Source: Acidobacteriaceae bacterium
GTDB taxonomy: Bacteria > Acidobacteriota > Terriglobia > Terriglobales > Acidobacteriaceae
Reading direction: 5' to 3'
DNA length: 64,000 bases
NCBI GenBank assembly: GCA_025462735.1
Contig: JAOAPC010000014.1
Span: forward strand, 1-64,000
Shown here: positions 52,229 to 60,644 of the stretch, piece after piece
Position numbering within the stretch: the stretch's first letter is position 1
Layout: every line of letters begins with the position of its first letter
Program-made: the position numbers and the translations under genes
The notes under the pieces: generated by a model
Told to the model about the DNA's origin: nothing
The model's database searches: none
The model's input: the letters and a program-made list of their open reading frames with translations, nothing else

Positions 52229-52612
52229 CTATGGTTCCGAAGACTTGTTTCCGTCCGACTTTCGGGCGGCAGGGTTTTCCAGCAGACTGCCGAGCGGCCC
52301 TAGATCTAAGTTCAAGTCGGCTGGAGTCAGGCCGAAATGCTTCGATAGTTCGTGGATTTTCGCCTCTAGCTTCATCAGCGCGGCACCCATGTCTTCGACT
52401 TGGTGGTCGGTAAGCGAGCCGCCTTCCATGCGCCGGATCGCCTGGCGCTCCAGCAACTGCCGCAGGAGTTCGATCAGGCTTAGTACAAGCCTAGCCAAAC
52501 CTTGTTCAATGTTCTCCGGCGTACAATCGACGCGGGTTTGCGGAAATGACGGATCGTTCTCGGGGCTCATTTTCTTCGTCAGCATTGATTCTGGCACATC
52601 AGCTTTGTTCAA
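52229..52612 (-). CDS. gvpK: Gas vesicle protein GvpK
   Basis: The 127-aa protein matches the GvpK family throughout its core: ENIEQGLARLVLSLIELLRQ, LLERQAIRRMEGGSL, then ALMKLEAKIHELSKHFGL and DLNLDLGPLGSLL. GvpK is an accessory protein required for vesicle formation. It overlaps the upstream gvpL/F gene by 14 bases, so translation is coupled. Confidence 0.95.
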   Translation of the reverse strand: MNKADVPESMLTKKMSPENDPSFPQTRVDCTPENIEQGLARLVLSLIELLRQLLERQAIRRMEGGSLTDHQVEDMGAALMKLEAKIHELSKHFGLTPADLNLDLGPLGSLLENPAARKSDGNKSSEP

Positions 52613-53240
52613 TAAACTCGCTCACCGGCCATGGACCGCTGATTCGTACTTTCAATCCGTCGGGGACTGACGCATTAAGCATGATATTTCGGAATTCCGC
52701 AACTTGATCACGATCTATGAGCGCGAAGCCTCGGATCTCATCTTTAGACGTGCGCTGCCGCCAATCTTTTACAAGAGAAGACAAAATCGCACGCACGTCG
52801 ATCTCGAATCTCTCAGTCGCACGCACGCTTGTCTGCCGCTCCTTCAAGTATTCCATTCCTGACCCGGATCGAGTTCCAACACCAGGATGGGTGAGCCTGA
52901 TTTCCATCTGCACCACATCGCTAAATTTTTCGAGCAATGCCTTGTACTCGCTGGATCGTTCTTGCAGGTGCTCTGCCAAGAATTCCGCACTCTCGAAGAT
53001 GGTTGGAAATCGAAACGGAATGATCGCTGCCGACTTGAAAACCTCACTGAGCACGCGATGAAACTCTAGCGCCGACGCCTTCAGTTCTGGCCGTAGCCAA
53101 ACGGCTGAATCGGTATTGCACGACGTAAACGTGGCCAGAGGGCCAATTTCGGTGCGAACCACAGGATCGCCAGCCACCCCAATCAGCGAGTTGCTTGCCT
53201 GAACATCACGCTTCGCGATGCAGTACAACAGAATTGCCAT
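52599..53240 (-). CDS. gvpL: Gas vesicle protein GvpF/GvpL, copy 2
   Basis: The 213-aa protein is a divergent GvpL/F: MAILLYCIAKRD, a middle IIPFRFPTIFESAEFLAEHL, and the C-terminal KVRISGPWPVSEFI, matching the YTGPWPPYNF end of copy 1. It lacks the basic N-terminal tail of copy 1. Being first in the cluster and overlapping gvpK by 14 bases, it is part of the assembly machinery. Confidence 0.9.
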   Translation of the reverse strand: MAILLYCIAKRDVQASNSLIGVAGDPVVRTEIGPLATFTSCNTDSAVWLRPELKASALEFHRVLSEVFKSAAIIPFRFPTIFESAEFLAEHLQERSSEYKALLEKFSDVVQMEIRLTHPGVGTRSGSGMEYLKERQTSVRATERFEIDVRAILSSLVKDWRQRTSKDEIRGFALIDRDQVAEFRNIMLNASVPDGLKVRISGPWPVSEFIEQS

Positions 53241-53315
53241 AAGGTAGTCGAGCCGGTCTTTCTACCTGTCCGCAGCTTTCCGCGCCCCTCTGTCCCTTCT
53301 GCTAGCCTGTTTCGC

Positions 53316-53792
53316 ATGACCCGCGATATTCGCCTTCGTGAGAAACTTCCTGCGCCTGATCAGAAATTTCTGGCTTCTATTGAGACCTTTGGCTGGAACG
53401 TGACTAACGTTTTTAATAAAGAAGGTGACACCGGGCCAGAGTGGTCGTATTCCACCGGACTATTTCACTCTTACGCGCATCCCGAGATTATCATTTTCGG
53501 GCTCGAACTTAGGAATATGCGGAAGATTGTCAACAACGTCGGTAGTGCAGTGAAGAATGGTTCTCGGTTCAAGCCCGGGAGTGAGTACTTCGATATCTTC
53601 ACAAAGTACGGGTGCCAGTTTCGTGATGTATCGGTCGATCACTATCGCGCCTACTTAGGGTGGGCGATTTGGTTTTATGAGAGGGATTCTTTTCCCGTGC
53701 TGCAGTGCTTCTGGCCTGATCGCGAAGGACGGTACCCCTGGGATCCAGCATGTTCAGCAGCAGTCGTGGCTCAACAGCCGTTACTTTTTTGA
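53316..53792 (+). CDS. DUF4262 domain protein
   Basis: The 158-aa protein matches DUF4262: FGWNVTNVFNKEGDTGPEWS, YSTGLFHSYAHPEIIIFGL and GCQFRDVSVDHYRAYLG. The function is unknown. It is divergent from the gas vesicle cluster, 75 bases away, and has no signal peptide. Confidence 0.85.
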   Translation: MTRDIRLREKLPAPDQKFLASIETFGWNVTNVFNKEGDTGPEWSYSTGLFHSYAHPEIIIFGLELRNMRKIVNNVGSAVKNGSRFKPGSEYFDIFTKYGCQFRDVSVDHYRAYLGWAIWFYERDSFPVLQCFWPDREGRYPWDPACSAAVVAQQPLLF

Positions 53793-53825
53793 TCGTTCAT
53801 GATCTCCACTGCAGAATGCTTTTGC

Positions 53826-55124
53826 CTACTTGAAATGTAGTGCCGCTTCCTCTTTTCTCTGAGTTGCTGCGGATTTTAGCGCGCGCAATTTTGGCATTCC
53901 GTACTTCGGCTTGATCTGGTGACAGCCATCGTCACAGTAGACGCCGCCTTCCGCGGTCTCGGGTGCTGGCATTGGAGAGTTGACGGCAATCTCGCGCTCT
54001 TTCTCCAGATAACCTTCAGCGTCGGCGATGAGCTTCTGATGCTCCTGCGGCGAGAGCCACTTCTTCACTTTCACAAGATAATTTTCAAACCGCGCGATGG
54101 GATCGCGCTTTCGCCAATAGTCGAACATCGGCTTGGGAACATAATCAGCAGCGTCGTGGATGGCATGGCCCTTCATGCGCATCATCTTGGCTTCAATTAG
54201 CGTCGGGCCTTCGCCGCGATGGGCGCGCTCGGCGGCTTCGTGGGCGGCGTCATACACCTGGCAAGCGTCGGTGCCATCGATGATTACTCCAGGAATCCCA
54301 TAGCCAATGGCGCGTTCGGCGAGATCTTTGACGCAATATTGCATTTCCGATGGAGTCGAATATGCCCAGAGATTGCTTTCAATCAAAAGTACGAGGCCCA
54401 GATTTTGCACCGCCGCAAGGTTGATGCCCTCGTAAGTAACGCCGGTGGACTGGCCGCCATCGCCGATGTAAGTCATGACGGCGATGTTCTTGCCTTGCAA
54501 CCGCGCGCCCAGTGCGACCCCGGCCATCACCGGAATGAGATCGCCAAGCATCGAGATCGGTGAGACTACGTTGCGATCATAAATGTCGCCGAAATGCGAA
54601 GTTCCGTCTCGGCCTTTGGTAGGAGAATCGGCCTTCGCCATGTACTGCATCATCATGTCTCGAGGCTCAAAGCCGCGAACGAGAAGCGCTCCCTGATTGC
54701 GAATCATGGGCGCAAGCCAGTCGTCTTTATGTAGTGCGTAGGCAGAGGCACACGAGCACGCTTCCTGGCCCAGTCCGAAATAAACGCCGCCGACTACTTT
54801 GCCCTGCTTGTAAAGGTTCTCCAGGGCTTGTTCCATTCTGCGGTTGAGGACCATCCAGCGGTAGATCTCGATGCACTGCTGTTTGCTGAGGTACTTGGAA
54901 TCGCGGATCGGCGGAGCAGGCGCGCTCAGATCACCCGAGACTTCATAACAGCACTCCTCGTCTTTGCCTTTGCTAACTTGGCGCACAATGAATTCATGCT
55001 TTTCGAGCCGATGATCGGGAATTTCGTAGGTACGTTGCTGGGGAAGAGATGCGGAGCGTTTTGAGCCGTTGGAGTTCGCGCGTGGCTTGACCTTGGCGAC
55101 GGACTTTGATTGTTTCTTCTTCAT
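53826..55124 (-). CDS. 2-oxoacid dehydrogenase E1 component, alpha subunit
   Basis: The 432-aa protein has the thiamine-diphosphate motif (GDGGQSTGVTYEGINLAAVQN) and the alpha-subunit signatures YRWMVLNRRMEQAL and GQEACSCASAYAL. It is of the heterotetrameric type (pyruvate or branched-chain 2-oxoacid). A basic N-terminal tail of about 25 residues (MKKKQSKSVAKVKPRANSN) is unusual. No beta subunit or E2 lies in this window, but lipB and lpdA upstream on the same strand serve the same complexes. Confidence 0.93.
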   Translation of the reverse strand: MKKKQSKSVAKVKPRANSNGSKRSASLPQQRTYEIPDHRLEKHEFIVRQVSKGKDEECCYEVSGDLSAPAPPIRDSKYLSKQQCIEIYRWMVLNRRMEQALENLYKQGKVVGGVYFGLGQEACSCASAYALHKDDWLAPMIRNQGALLVRGFEPRDMMMQYMAKADSPTKGRDGTSHFGDIYDRNVVSPISMLGDLIPVMAGVALGARLQGKNIAVMTYIGDGGQSTGVTYEGINLAAVQNLGLVLLIESNLWAYSTPSEMQYCVKDLAERAIGYGIPGVIIDGTDACQVYDAAHEAAERAHRGEGPTLIEAKMMRMKGHAIHDAADYVPKPMFDYWRKRDPIARFENYLVKVKKWLSPQEHQKLIADAEGYLEKEREIAVNSPMPAPETAEGGVYCDDGCHQIKPKYGMPKLRALKSAATQRKEEAALHFK

Positions 55125-55235
55125 GGGCCGGGAGGAGATGACAAATAATCCTACTCCTCGGTTTGATCGCAGGCAAAACCACAGCGTGTCCTGAGTTTCG
55201 CCAATACAAACGGAACACCTGGTTCTGAATGGCGA

Positions 55236-56177
55236 TTAGGCCAACGCGGAGTCATCTTCCCCGTGGAGAGTGCGGAGATTTTCCGGTGGCCGCATGGGCA
55301 GACCGAGATTGTTTCCGAGCAGAGCGTCAAGGTTGTCGAGCCACAACATCTGGCTGTGAAACACGGTCCCGAAATTTCGACTGAGAGCGTGGGCAACGTC
55401 TTGCATCGGAATTGCGCGTTTAAGTTCTGTCTGCATTGATGTGACCGGCTTCGACGTGATTCCGCAAGGAACAATCAAGTTGAAAAAACTTAGATCGGTG
55501 TTCACGTTCAGGGCGAGCCCATGCGAGGTGACTCCGCGGGAGATGTGGACTCCGAGGGCAGCAATTTTGCCTTCGTTCGCATTCGATTGCTGAGTCTTCG
55601 ACTCAGCCGGACGGGCGAGGGCGCCCGTCCCCACACGGGCATTGCTAACTACACTGGTATTGCCGGAACCGCTTGTCGAACTGGGCTCGACAGAACTGGC
55701 CGCGATGTCCGTTGCCACACTTTGGGTTTTGGAGGGACGGGCGTCCTCGCCCGTCCACACTCCAGTCAATCCGGAGATCCGCTTTGCCGGAATGCCAAAT
55801 TCCGTACAGGTATGGATCAGAACTTCTTCCAACCGGCGCACATATTCCACAGCGCCGAGGGTTTTGCGGCTGGCGTTCTCGGAGGGGATTCCCCGCAGAT
55901 CGAAAAGGGGATAACCAACCAACTGCCCCGGGCCGTGGAAGGTCACATCACCTCCGCGATCGCACTCGAACACTTCAACTCCGCGCTGGACCAGCAGTTC
56001 GGGGGAAGCAAGTACGTTCGCACATTTCGCGTTGCGGCCGAGAGTAATAACCGGCGTGTGCTCCAACAGGAGAAGAACATCGGCAATCCGGCCATCTTTG
56101 CGAAGCGCGATCAGCCTTTCCTGCAAATGCAGGCCGGTGGCGTAATCAATTGTGCCGAGTTGGAGAACGGAGATCAT
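55236..56177 (-). CDS. lipB: Octanoyltransferase LipB with in-frame insertion
   Basis: The 313-aa protein moves octanoyl groups from ACP to lipoyl domains. Motifs: TLGRNAKCANVL, GGDVTFHGPGQLVGYPLFDL, GKIAALGVHISRGVTSHGLA and a conserved Cys in LIVPCGI. The family is about 210-250 residues. An extra stretch of about 60 residues between GLTGVW and GKIAALG is low complexity and holds two perfect GC hairpins. The start at 56177 is chosen because the seven residues upstream come from a flanking repeat. The enzyme likely tolerates the insert in a surface loop. Confidence 0.93.
   Translation of the reverse strand: MISVLQLGTIDYATGLHLQERLIALRKDGRIADVLLLLEHTPVITLGRNAKCANVLASPELLVQRGVEVFECDRGGDVTFHGPGQLVGYPLFDLRGIPSENASRKTLGAVEYVRRLEEVLIHTCTEFGIPAKRISGLTGVWTGEDARPSKTQSVATDIAASSVEPSSTSGSGNTSVVSNARVGTGALARPAESKTQQSNANEGKIAALGVHISRGVTSHGLALNVNTDLSFFNLIVPCGITSKPVTSMQTELKRAIPMQDVAHALSRNFGTVFHSQMLWLDNLDALLGNNLGLPMRPPENLRTLHGEDDSALA
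55609..55630. repeat. GC hairpin inside lipB, first
   Basis: GGACGGGCG-AGGG-CGCCCGTCC, a perfect 9-bp stem whose loop is the reverse complement of the CCCT loop seen elsewhere. It lies within the lipB insertion. Confidence 0.82.
55735..55756. repeat. GC hairpin inside lipB, second
   Basis: GGACGGGCG-TCCT-CGCCCGTCC, a perfect 9-bp stem in the orientation opposite to the first, about 105 bases away. The two mark the ends of the in-frame insertion. Confidence 0.82.
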
Positions 56178-56314
56178 AAGCTGAGCCACGGATTTCACGG
56201 ATCAAAAACGAATTCAAAAACCAATTCTCCACAGAGGACACAAAGAACACGGAAGTTCTACCGTGCACAACGATGTTTTATCCGTGTTCATCCGTGTCGA
56301 TCCGTGGCCATGAA
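56178..56314. repeat. TCCGTG and CCACAGAGG word repeats between lipB and lpdA
   Basis: Word groups CACGGATTTCACGGATC, CCACAGAGGACACAAAGAAC and TCCGTGTTCATCCGTGTCGA occupy the gap, partly as inverted copies. They match word types elsewhere in the window (19552, 33275). No gene is seen. Confidence 0.6.
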
Positions 56315-57730
56315 TCACATATTTATCGCCAATCCATACACGCTGTTTGACGCGTCCAGCATGGCTTCGGCCAGCGTGGGGTGCGCGTGAATCGTCCACA
56401 TTAGGTCTTCGACGGTAGCTTCAAGTTCCATCGCAGTAACCGCTTCGGCAATCAACTCCGTGGCCTGTGGGCCAATAATGTGGACTCCAAGAATCTCACC
56501 ATATTTCGAATCAGAAACAATCTTAATGAAGCCCTCATGTTCGCCGACAATGGACGCGCGCGAATTTGCCGTGAACGGAAACTTGCCAATCTTCACGTTG
56601 TGGCCCTGCTCACGCGCTTTGGCTTCAGTAAGCCCAACGCTGCCAATCTCCGGATGGCAATAGGTCACGTTTGGAATTTTCATCAGGTCGATCGGTCTAT
56701 CTTCTTTCTTCGCGATTTTAGAAACCGCAACAATACCCTCCATGGCGCCCACATGCGCCAGTTGCGGCCTCCCCAGTACTATGTCTCCGATGGCGTAAAT
56801 GCCAGGTTCTGCCGTTTCCATCCACTCGTTGGTTTTCACGAATCCGCGTTCGGACTGAATACGGGTCTTTTCCAGCCCCACTCCGTCGGTGTATGGCTTG
56901 CGTCCGATCGCGATCAGAATCTTTTCTGCTTCGAGCTTCTGCTGTTTCCCCTCGGCGGAAAACGTCACTGCGATTCCAGACTTCGTCTTCTCGACTTTTT
57001 CAACCTTCGCACTGCCATAGAAATTTATTCCTCGCTTGCGATAGACCCGCGCCAGTTCCTTAGAAACTTCTTCGTCTTCCAACGGCACCATGCGCGGTAG
57101 CATTTCAAGAATGGTCACATCGCAATCGAACGATTTGAAGATCGAAGCAAATTCGACTCCGACAGCGCCGGACCCCACTATTACAAGCGATTTCGGAATA
57201 GACCCCATCTTCAATATTTCGATATTGCTCAGGATACGGTCGTTCGGATCGAGCCCCGGAATCATGCGCGCTTCAGAGCCCATGGCCAAAATTACGTTCT
57301 TGGTTTTCAGCTGGCTGGTCTTGCCGCCATCTTTCAATTCGATTGTGTGCACACCATTTTGCGCCGGCCCGGTCAGCTTGCCGAAGCCCTTCACCGTCTC
57401 GACTTTGTTCTTGCGCATCAGGAACTCGAGTCCCTTGGCGTGTTTGTTAACGATCTTCGACTTGCGCTCCTGCACCGCGTCCCAGTTCAGCTTGCGCGAG
57501 TTAACGCCCTCAATTCCATACTCCTTGGCGTCTTTCAAATGGTCCCAAAGCTCGGCGTTGAACAACAGCGCCTTAGTGGGAATACAGCCCACGTGAAGAC
57601 AGGTGCCGCCAAGGTAGGGATCTTTCTCGATAAGAGCGGTTTTCAGGCCGTACTGGCCGGCGCGGATTGCGGCCGTATATCCCGCCGGGCCGCTGCCAAT
57701 TACGGCGACGTCATAAATGTTTTCGGGCAA
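56315..57730 (-). CDS. lpdA: Dihydrolipoyl dehydrogenase (E3)
   Basis: The 471-aa FAD enzyme has VIGSGPAGYTAAIRAGQYGL, the redox-active disulfide motif GGTCLHVGCIPTKALL, a second Rossmann fold VIVGSGAVGVEFASIF, and the C-terminal His-Glu region HAHPTLAEAML. It reoxidises lipoamide for the pyruvate, 2-oxoglutarate or branched-chain complexes and the glycine cleavage system. It precedes lipB and E1 alpha on the same strand, a functional lipoate-dependent group. Confidence 0.97.
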   Translation of the reverse strand: MPENIYDVAVIGSGPAGYTAAIRAGQYGLKTALIEKDPYLGGTCLHVGCIPTKALLFNAELWDHLKDAKEYGIEGVNSRKLNWDAVQERKSKIVNKHAKGLEFLMRKNKVETVKGFGKLTGPAQNGVHTIELKDGGKTSQLKTKNVILAMGSEARMIPGLDPNDRILSNIEILKMGSIPKSLVIVGSGAVGVEFASIFKSFDCDVTILEMLPRMVPLEDEEVSKELARVYRKRGINFYGSAKVEKVEKTKSGIAVTFSAEGKQQKLEAEKILIAIGRKPYTDGVGLEKTRIQSERGFVKTNEWMETAEPGIYAIGDIVLGRPQLAHVGAMEGIVAVSKIAKKEDRPIDLMKIPNVTYCHPEIGSVGLTEAKAREQGHNVKIGKFPFTANSRASIVGEHEGFIKIVSDSKYGEILGVHIIGPQATELIAEAVTAMELEATVEDLMWTIHAHPTLAEAMLDASNSVYGLAINM

Positions 57731-57874
57731 GGCGTGCTCCTCTATTAAGTATGGATGAGCCAGAGCAAACCAATGATTCTAGATCAGGCGGCAGCTTAGC
57801 GAAATGCCGCTAAGGAATCGGCCGTAATGACGGGATTACTCTTCACGGGCGGACACTAACAAGTTCGAGGAACA

Positions 57875-59104
57875 TCAGCTTCGGGCGTAATAGTTGACAC
57901 GGTTTTCGGAAGGGATACGACCATATCGAGCGTACCGTGCCTGCGCGTCCTCGCATAACTCCCTAACGATCTGGAGTAAGCTACCGACGTGTTTGAACCA
58001 GCTGAAATGGTTTACTCGATCCTTACCTGCCGATGTTAGCTTTGACCTCATCTCCGAACCTAATACGGCTGCCACGGTTTCCGATAAAGCTTCGGCGGAA
58101 AAGCGCGGGAAGTACCTCGCCGCGTCTCCGCAGACCTCTCGATGCACCGGCAGGTCGGAAGCAACCACCGGCAGCCCGCTGGCCAGGGCCTCCACCAGCG
58201 GATGTGCAAACGTCTCCGCATAGGCAGCCGTTACGTAAAGGTCGCAGGCTCGGTAAAGATGGTGTAACGAGCCATATGGGATCGCACCCAATTCAACAAC
58301 GCTTTCCCTGATACCCAAATCGCGAACCATTTCGCCCGCCGGACTGCCGTCATACGAGCCGGGATTGGCGCCCGGCTCCAGCTTGCAGGTCAGGAACAGC
58401 TTTACCTTTTTTTCGGGCATGAGTTTTTGAATGAGCGGCAACGCCCGAAGCAGCGTTTCGAAGTTGCGGTAATAGTTGTAGTGACTGACAAACAGAAGGC
58501 GCAAACAATCTTTGGTTTCATCAAGTTTTTCCTGGACAGGGGCCGATAGGGGCGCTCCGCCAAAAAATGCCTTGTGGTCGAAGCCGTGGTAAATGGCGTC
58601 AACTTCCTTGCCTGTCCAGCGACGCAGCTCATCCGCGAACGCCTGGCTTGGCGCGACCGTTTGATCTGCCCATTGCAGCGATTTCTTGGCCAGTGCGCCT
58701 TTTACCAAATTATCTAGGAGCATTACGTACTCGCCGCGGGCACGCAGGTCTCGGTAAAAATCCGCCGATGTGTAAAGTGAATTTCCGCTGAGCAGAATCT
58801 GTGGCACGGGAGAATTACGCAAGGCAAAGTTTCCCGCAGAAATGAGGACGTCCGCGTCAGATTTGCGGATCAGATCTGGCAGTTTCCACTGCTCGAAAAT
58901 GAAACGTCGGCCGGCGTCGGACACACCCAGCGGGCAAAGTACGTCGACATTGCTGAAGTGCGCGAAGTTCTGCCGCAAGTTCGGCTGCACTGCCAATGTT
59001 GTCCGCACGTCTGGCAGAGCCGACAAGTGTGGCACGACATTGTACAGATAAGTCAGCCCCGCGCCAGCGCTGGCCGCAAGCCCATTCAAGAAAATGCGAA
59101 TCAT
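57875..59104 (-). CDS. Glycosyltransferase family 4
   Basis: The 409-aa protein has two Rossmann halves typical of GT-B retaining enzymes: NGLAASAGAGLTYLYNVVPHL at the start (quoted in part: NGLAASAGAGLTYL) and the donor-binding YAETFAHPLVEALASGLPVVA with the EX7E motif. It is cytoplasmic and likely builds a surface polysaccharide. It overlaps the upstream ligase gene by four bases (ATGA). Confidence 0.92.
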   Translation of the reverse strand: MIRIFLNGLAASAGAGLTYLYNVVPHLSALPDVRTTLAVQPNLRQNFAHFSNVDVLCPLGVSDAGRRFIFEQWKLPDLIRKSDADVLISAGNFALRNSPVPQILLSGNSLYTSADFYRDLRARGEYVMLLDNLVKGALAKKSLQWADQTVAPSQAFADELRRWTGKEVDAIYHGFDHKAFFGGAPLSAPVQEKLDETKDCLRLLFVSHYNYYRNFETLLRALPLIQKLMPEKKVKLFLTCKLEPGANPGSYDGSPAGEMVRDLGIRESVVELGAIPYGSLHHLYRACDLYVTAAYAETFAHPLVEALASGLPVVASDLPVHREVCGDAARYFPRFSAEALSETVAAVLGSEMRSKLTSAGKDRVNHFSWFKHVGSLLQIVRELCEDAQARYARYGRIPSENRVNYYARS

Positions 59105-60537
59105 TGGAATTGGACCGCTGCCAAAGTAGCGAATTGCGGATCGGTGATTACGACCGCAGTCTCATCGCAATGGGTTACTGCAGAAGAATGCAACAAATCG
59201 GAGAGGATGAAAGCCATTGCCCACACAAAGACGGTGAGATAGTAGCCCACGGCAAAAAGCCAATCCTCAAAACCAGCGTCGATCAATCCGGCTACGATAA
59301 TTGCAGCCGCAGGGACCGCTGGAGAAAAAATATTCCCGTCGCGCCGCAATCGCATCAACGCCTTTTTTGCATTTGAGGCAGTGGTTCCGATCAGAAGGTA
59401 GAACGGTAAGACTCCAATCAAACCCGACCACTCTGCGATTGCGAGATAGCTATTCCCATGCTCACGAATCATCCTTGAATCGACAAAGCGTGTCCGCGTG
59501 AGTTCAAAATAAGTTGCGCTGTGTTCCGTTACGCTGGTCCCGAAGCCACTGCCGAACCAGGGATGGTCTTTGATGACGGCTACAGCTTGGTCCCAAGGCC
59601 CTCGTCGCGATCCCATAAGGTCCTGCCCTGGCTTACCTTTGTAAAGGAACAACGACGTAATCGATTCCGAGCTGGCATCCGCGACCATCCCACTCGGCAG
59701 GGGGGCAAACATGAAAGTGAGTGCTGCGATCGCTACCGAGGCAGCTATCCCGCCAACGACGAAGCGATACTGCCGCAGAGCAATGCAAACCAGAAGACAC
59801 GAAGCCATGGCCCCCGCAATCCCTGCTCTTGCATAGCTGCTCATCAGAAGCATCAATGCTACGCATAGAGCGAGTCCCGTGCGGCGCTTGGTCATAACGG
59901 ATTCTGCGCAGAGAAATCCCCACAAAATAACCGGAACCACGACAATGCCCATTACCGCACCTAGGGAATTGGGATTGCCGAAGAACGGCCATCGCATCAG
60001 AAAGTAGGCGATCGCCGTAAGGTAAGTAATGACCTCGCACCCGAGCAACAGCTTGCGAAAAAATCTCTCAGGATCGAGCAACGGGACTGCAAGTCGTGCT
60101 CCCGTCGCCCCGTACAAAAACAGAAGAAACAAACTTAACGCTTTAAGGAGCGCCTCCTGCGGATAGGCCGACACAGAAGCAGATACCACCGCTGAGAGCA
60201 CACAGGAAAATGCCAACAAATGAATCAAGCTGAAGCGATGATTGCCGTCGCGCATGTAAATCGCGAGGCCTGCCAATGCGCCCGCCGCCAGCACGATCCA
60301 GCGACCCTGAAGCCACGAATTGCCAAGCGGCAGGCTTATTCCGGCCCAGAGGAATGCCGCCATTAGAACCACAAAGAACGACTCTTTGTATTTGCAAAAA
60401 GACAGCAACAGGACTTGTGCGACGATTATTGCGCCAAGCACTTGAGGATTCGCCAAGTATTGCGGTTGCACGAACAGGATCAACGCGAGCAGAATCAGGA
60501 CGCTTCCCACCACAATGAATGTTCGTGATTCGTGCAT
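59101..60537 (-). CDS. O-antigen ligase/polymerase-like membrane protein
   Basis: The 478-aa protein has about twelve helices and a large periplasmic loop between helices in the C-terminal half with HPWFGSGFGTSV and REHGNSYLAIAEWSGLIG, the Wzy/WaaL pattern. It polymerises or ligates polysaccharide repeat units in the inner membrane. Two glycosyltransferase genes flank it. Confidence 0.88.
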   Translation of the reverse strand: MHESRTFIVVGSVLILLALILFVQPQYLANPQVLGAIIVAQVLLLSFCKYKESFFVVLMAAFLWAGISLPLGNSWLQGRWIVLAAGALAGLAIYMRDGNHRFSLIHLLAFSCVLSAVVSASVSAYPQEALLKALSLFLLFLYGATGARLAVPLLDPERFFRKLLLGCEVITYLTAIAYFLMRWPFFGNPNSLGAVMGIVVVPVILWGFLCAESVMTKRRTGLALCVALMLLMSSYARAGIAGAMASCLLVCIALRQYRFVVGGIAASVAIAALTFMFAPLPSGMVADASSESITSLFLYKGKPGQDLMGSRRGPWDQAVAVIKDHPWFGSGFGTSVTEHSATYFELTRTRFVDSRMIREHGNSYLAIAEWSGLIGVLPFYLLIGTTASNAKKALMRLRRDGNIFSPAVPAAAIIVAGLIDAGFEDWLFAVGYYLTVFVWAMAFILSDLLHSSAVTHCDETAVVITDPQFATLAAVQFQ

Positions 60538-60644
60538 GCGAGGAGGCGCGACCGATCCTGTATCGACCCTATTTCGATGATACTGTCGATGGCCGCCCGT
60601 GCAGTTGCTGAGTGAGGTTCGTGCGACAACGAATGTTCACGTGA

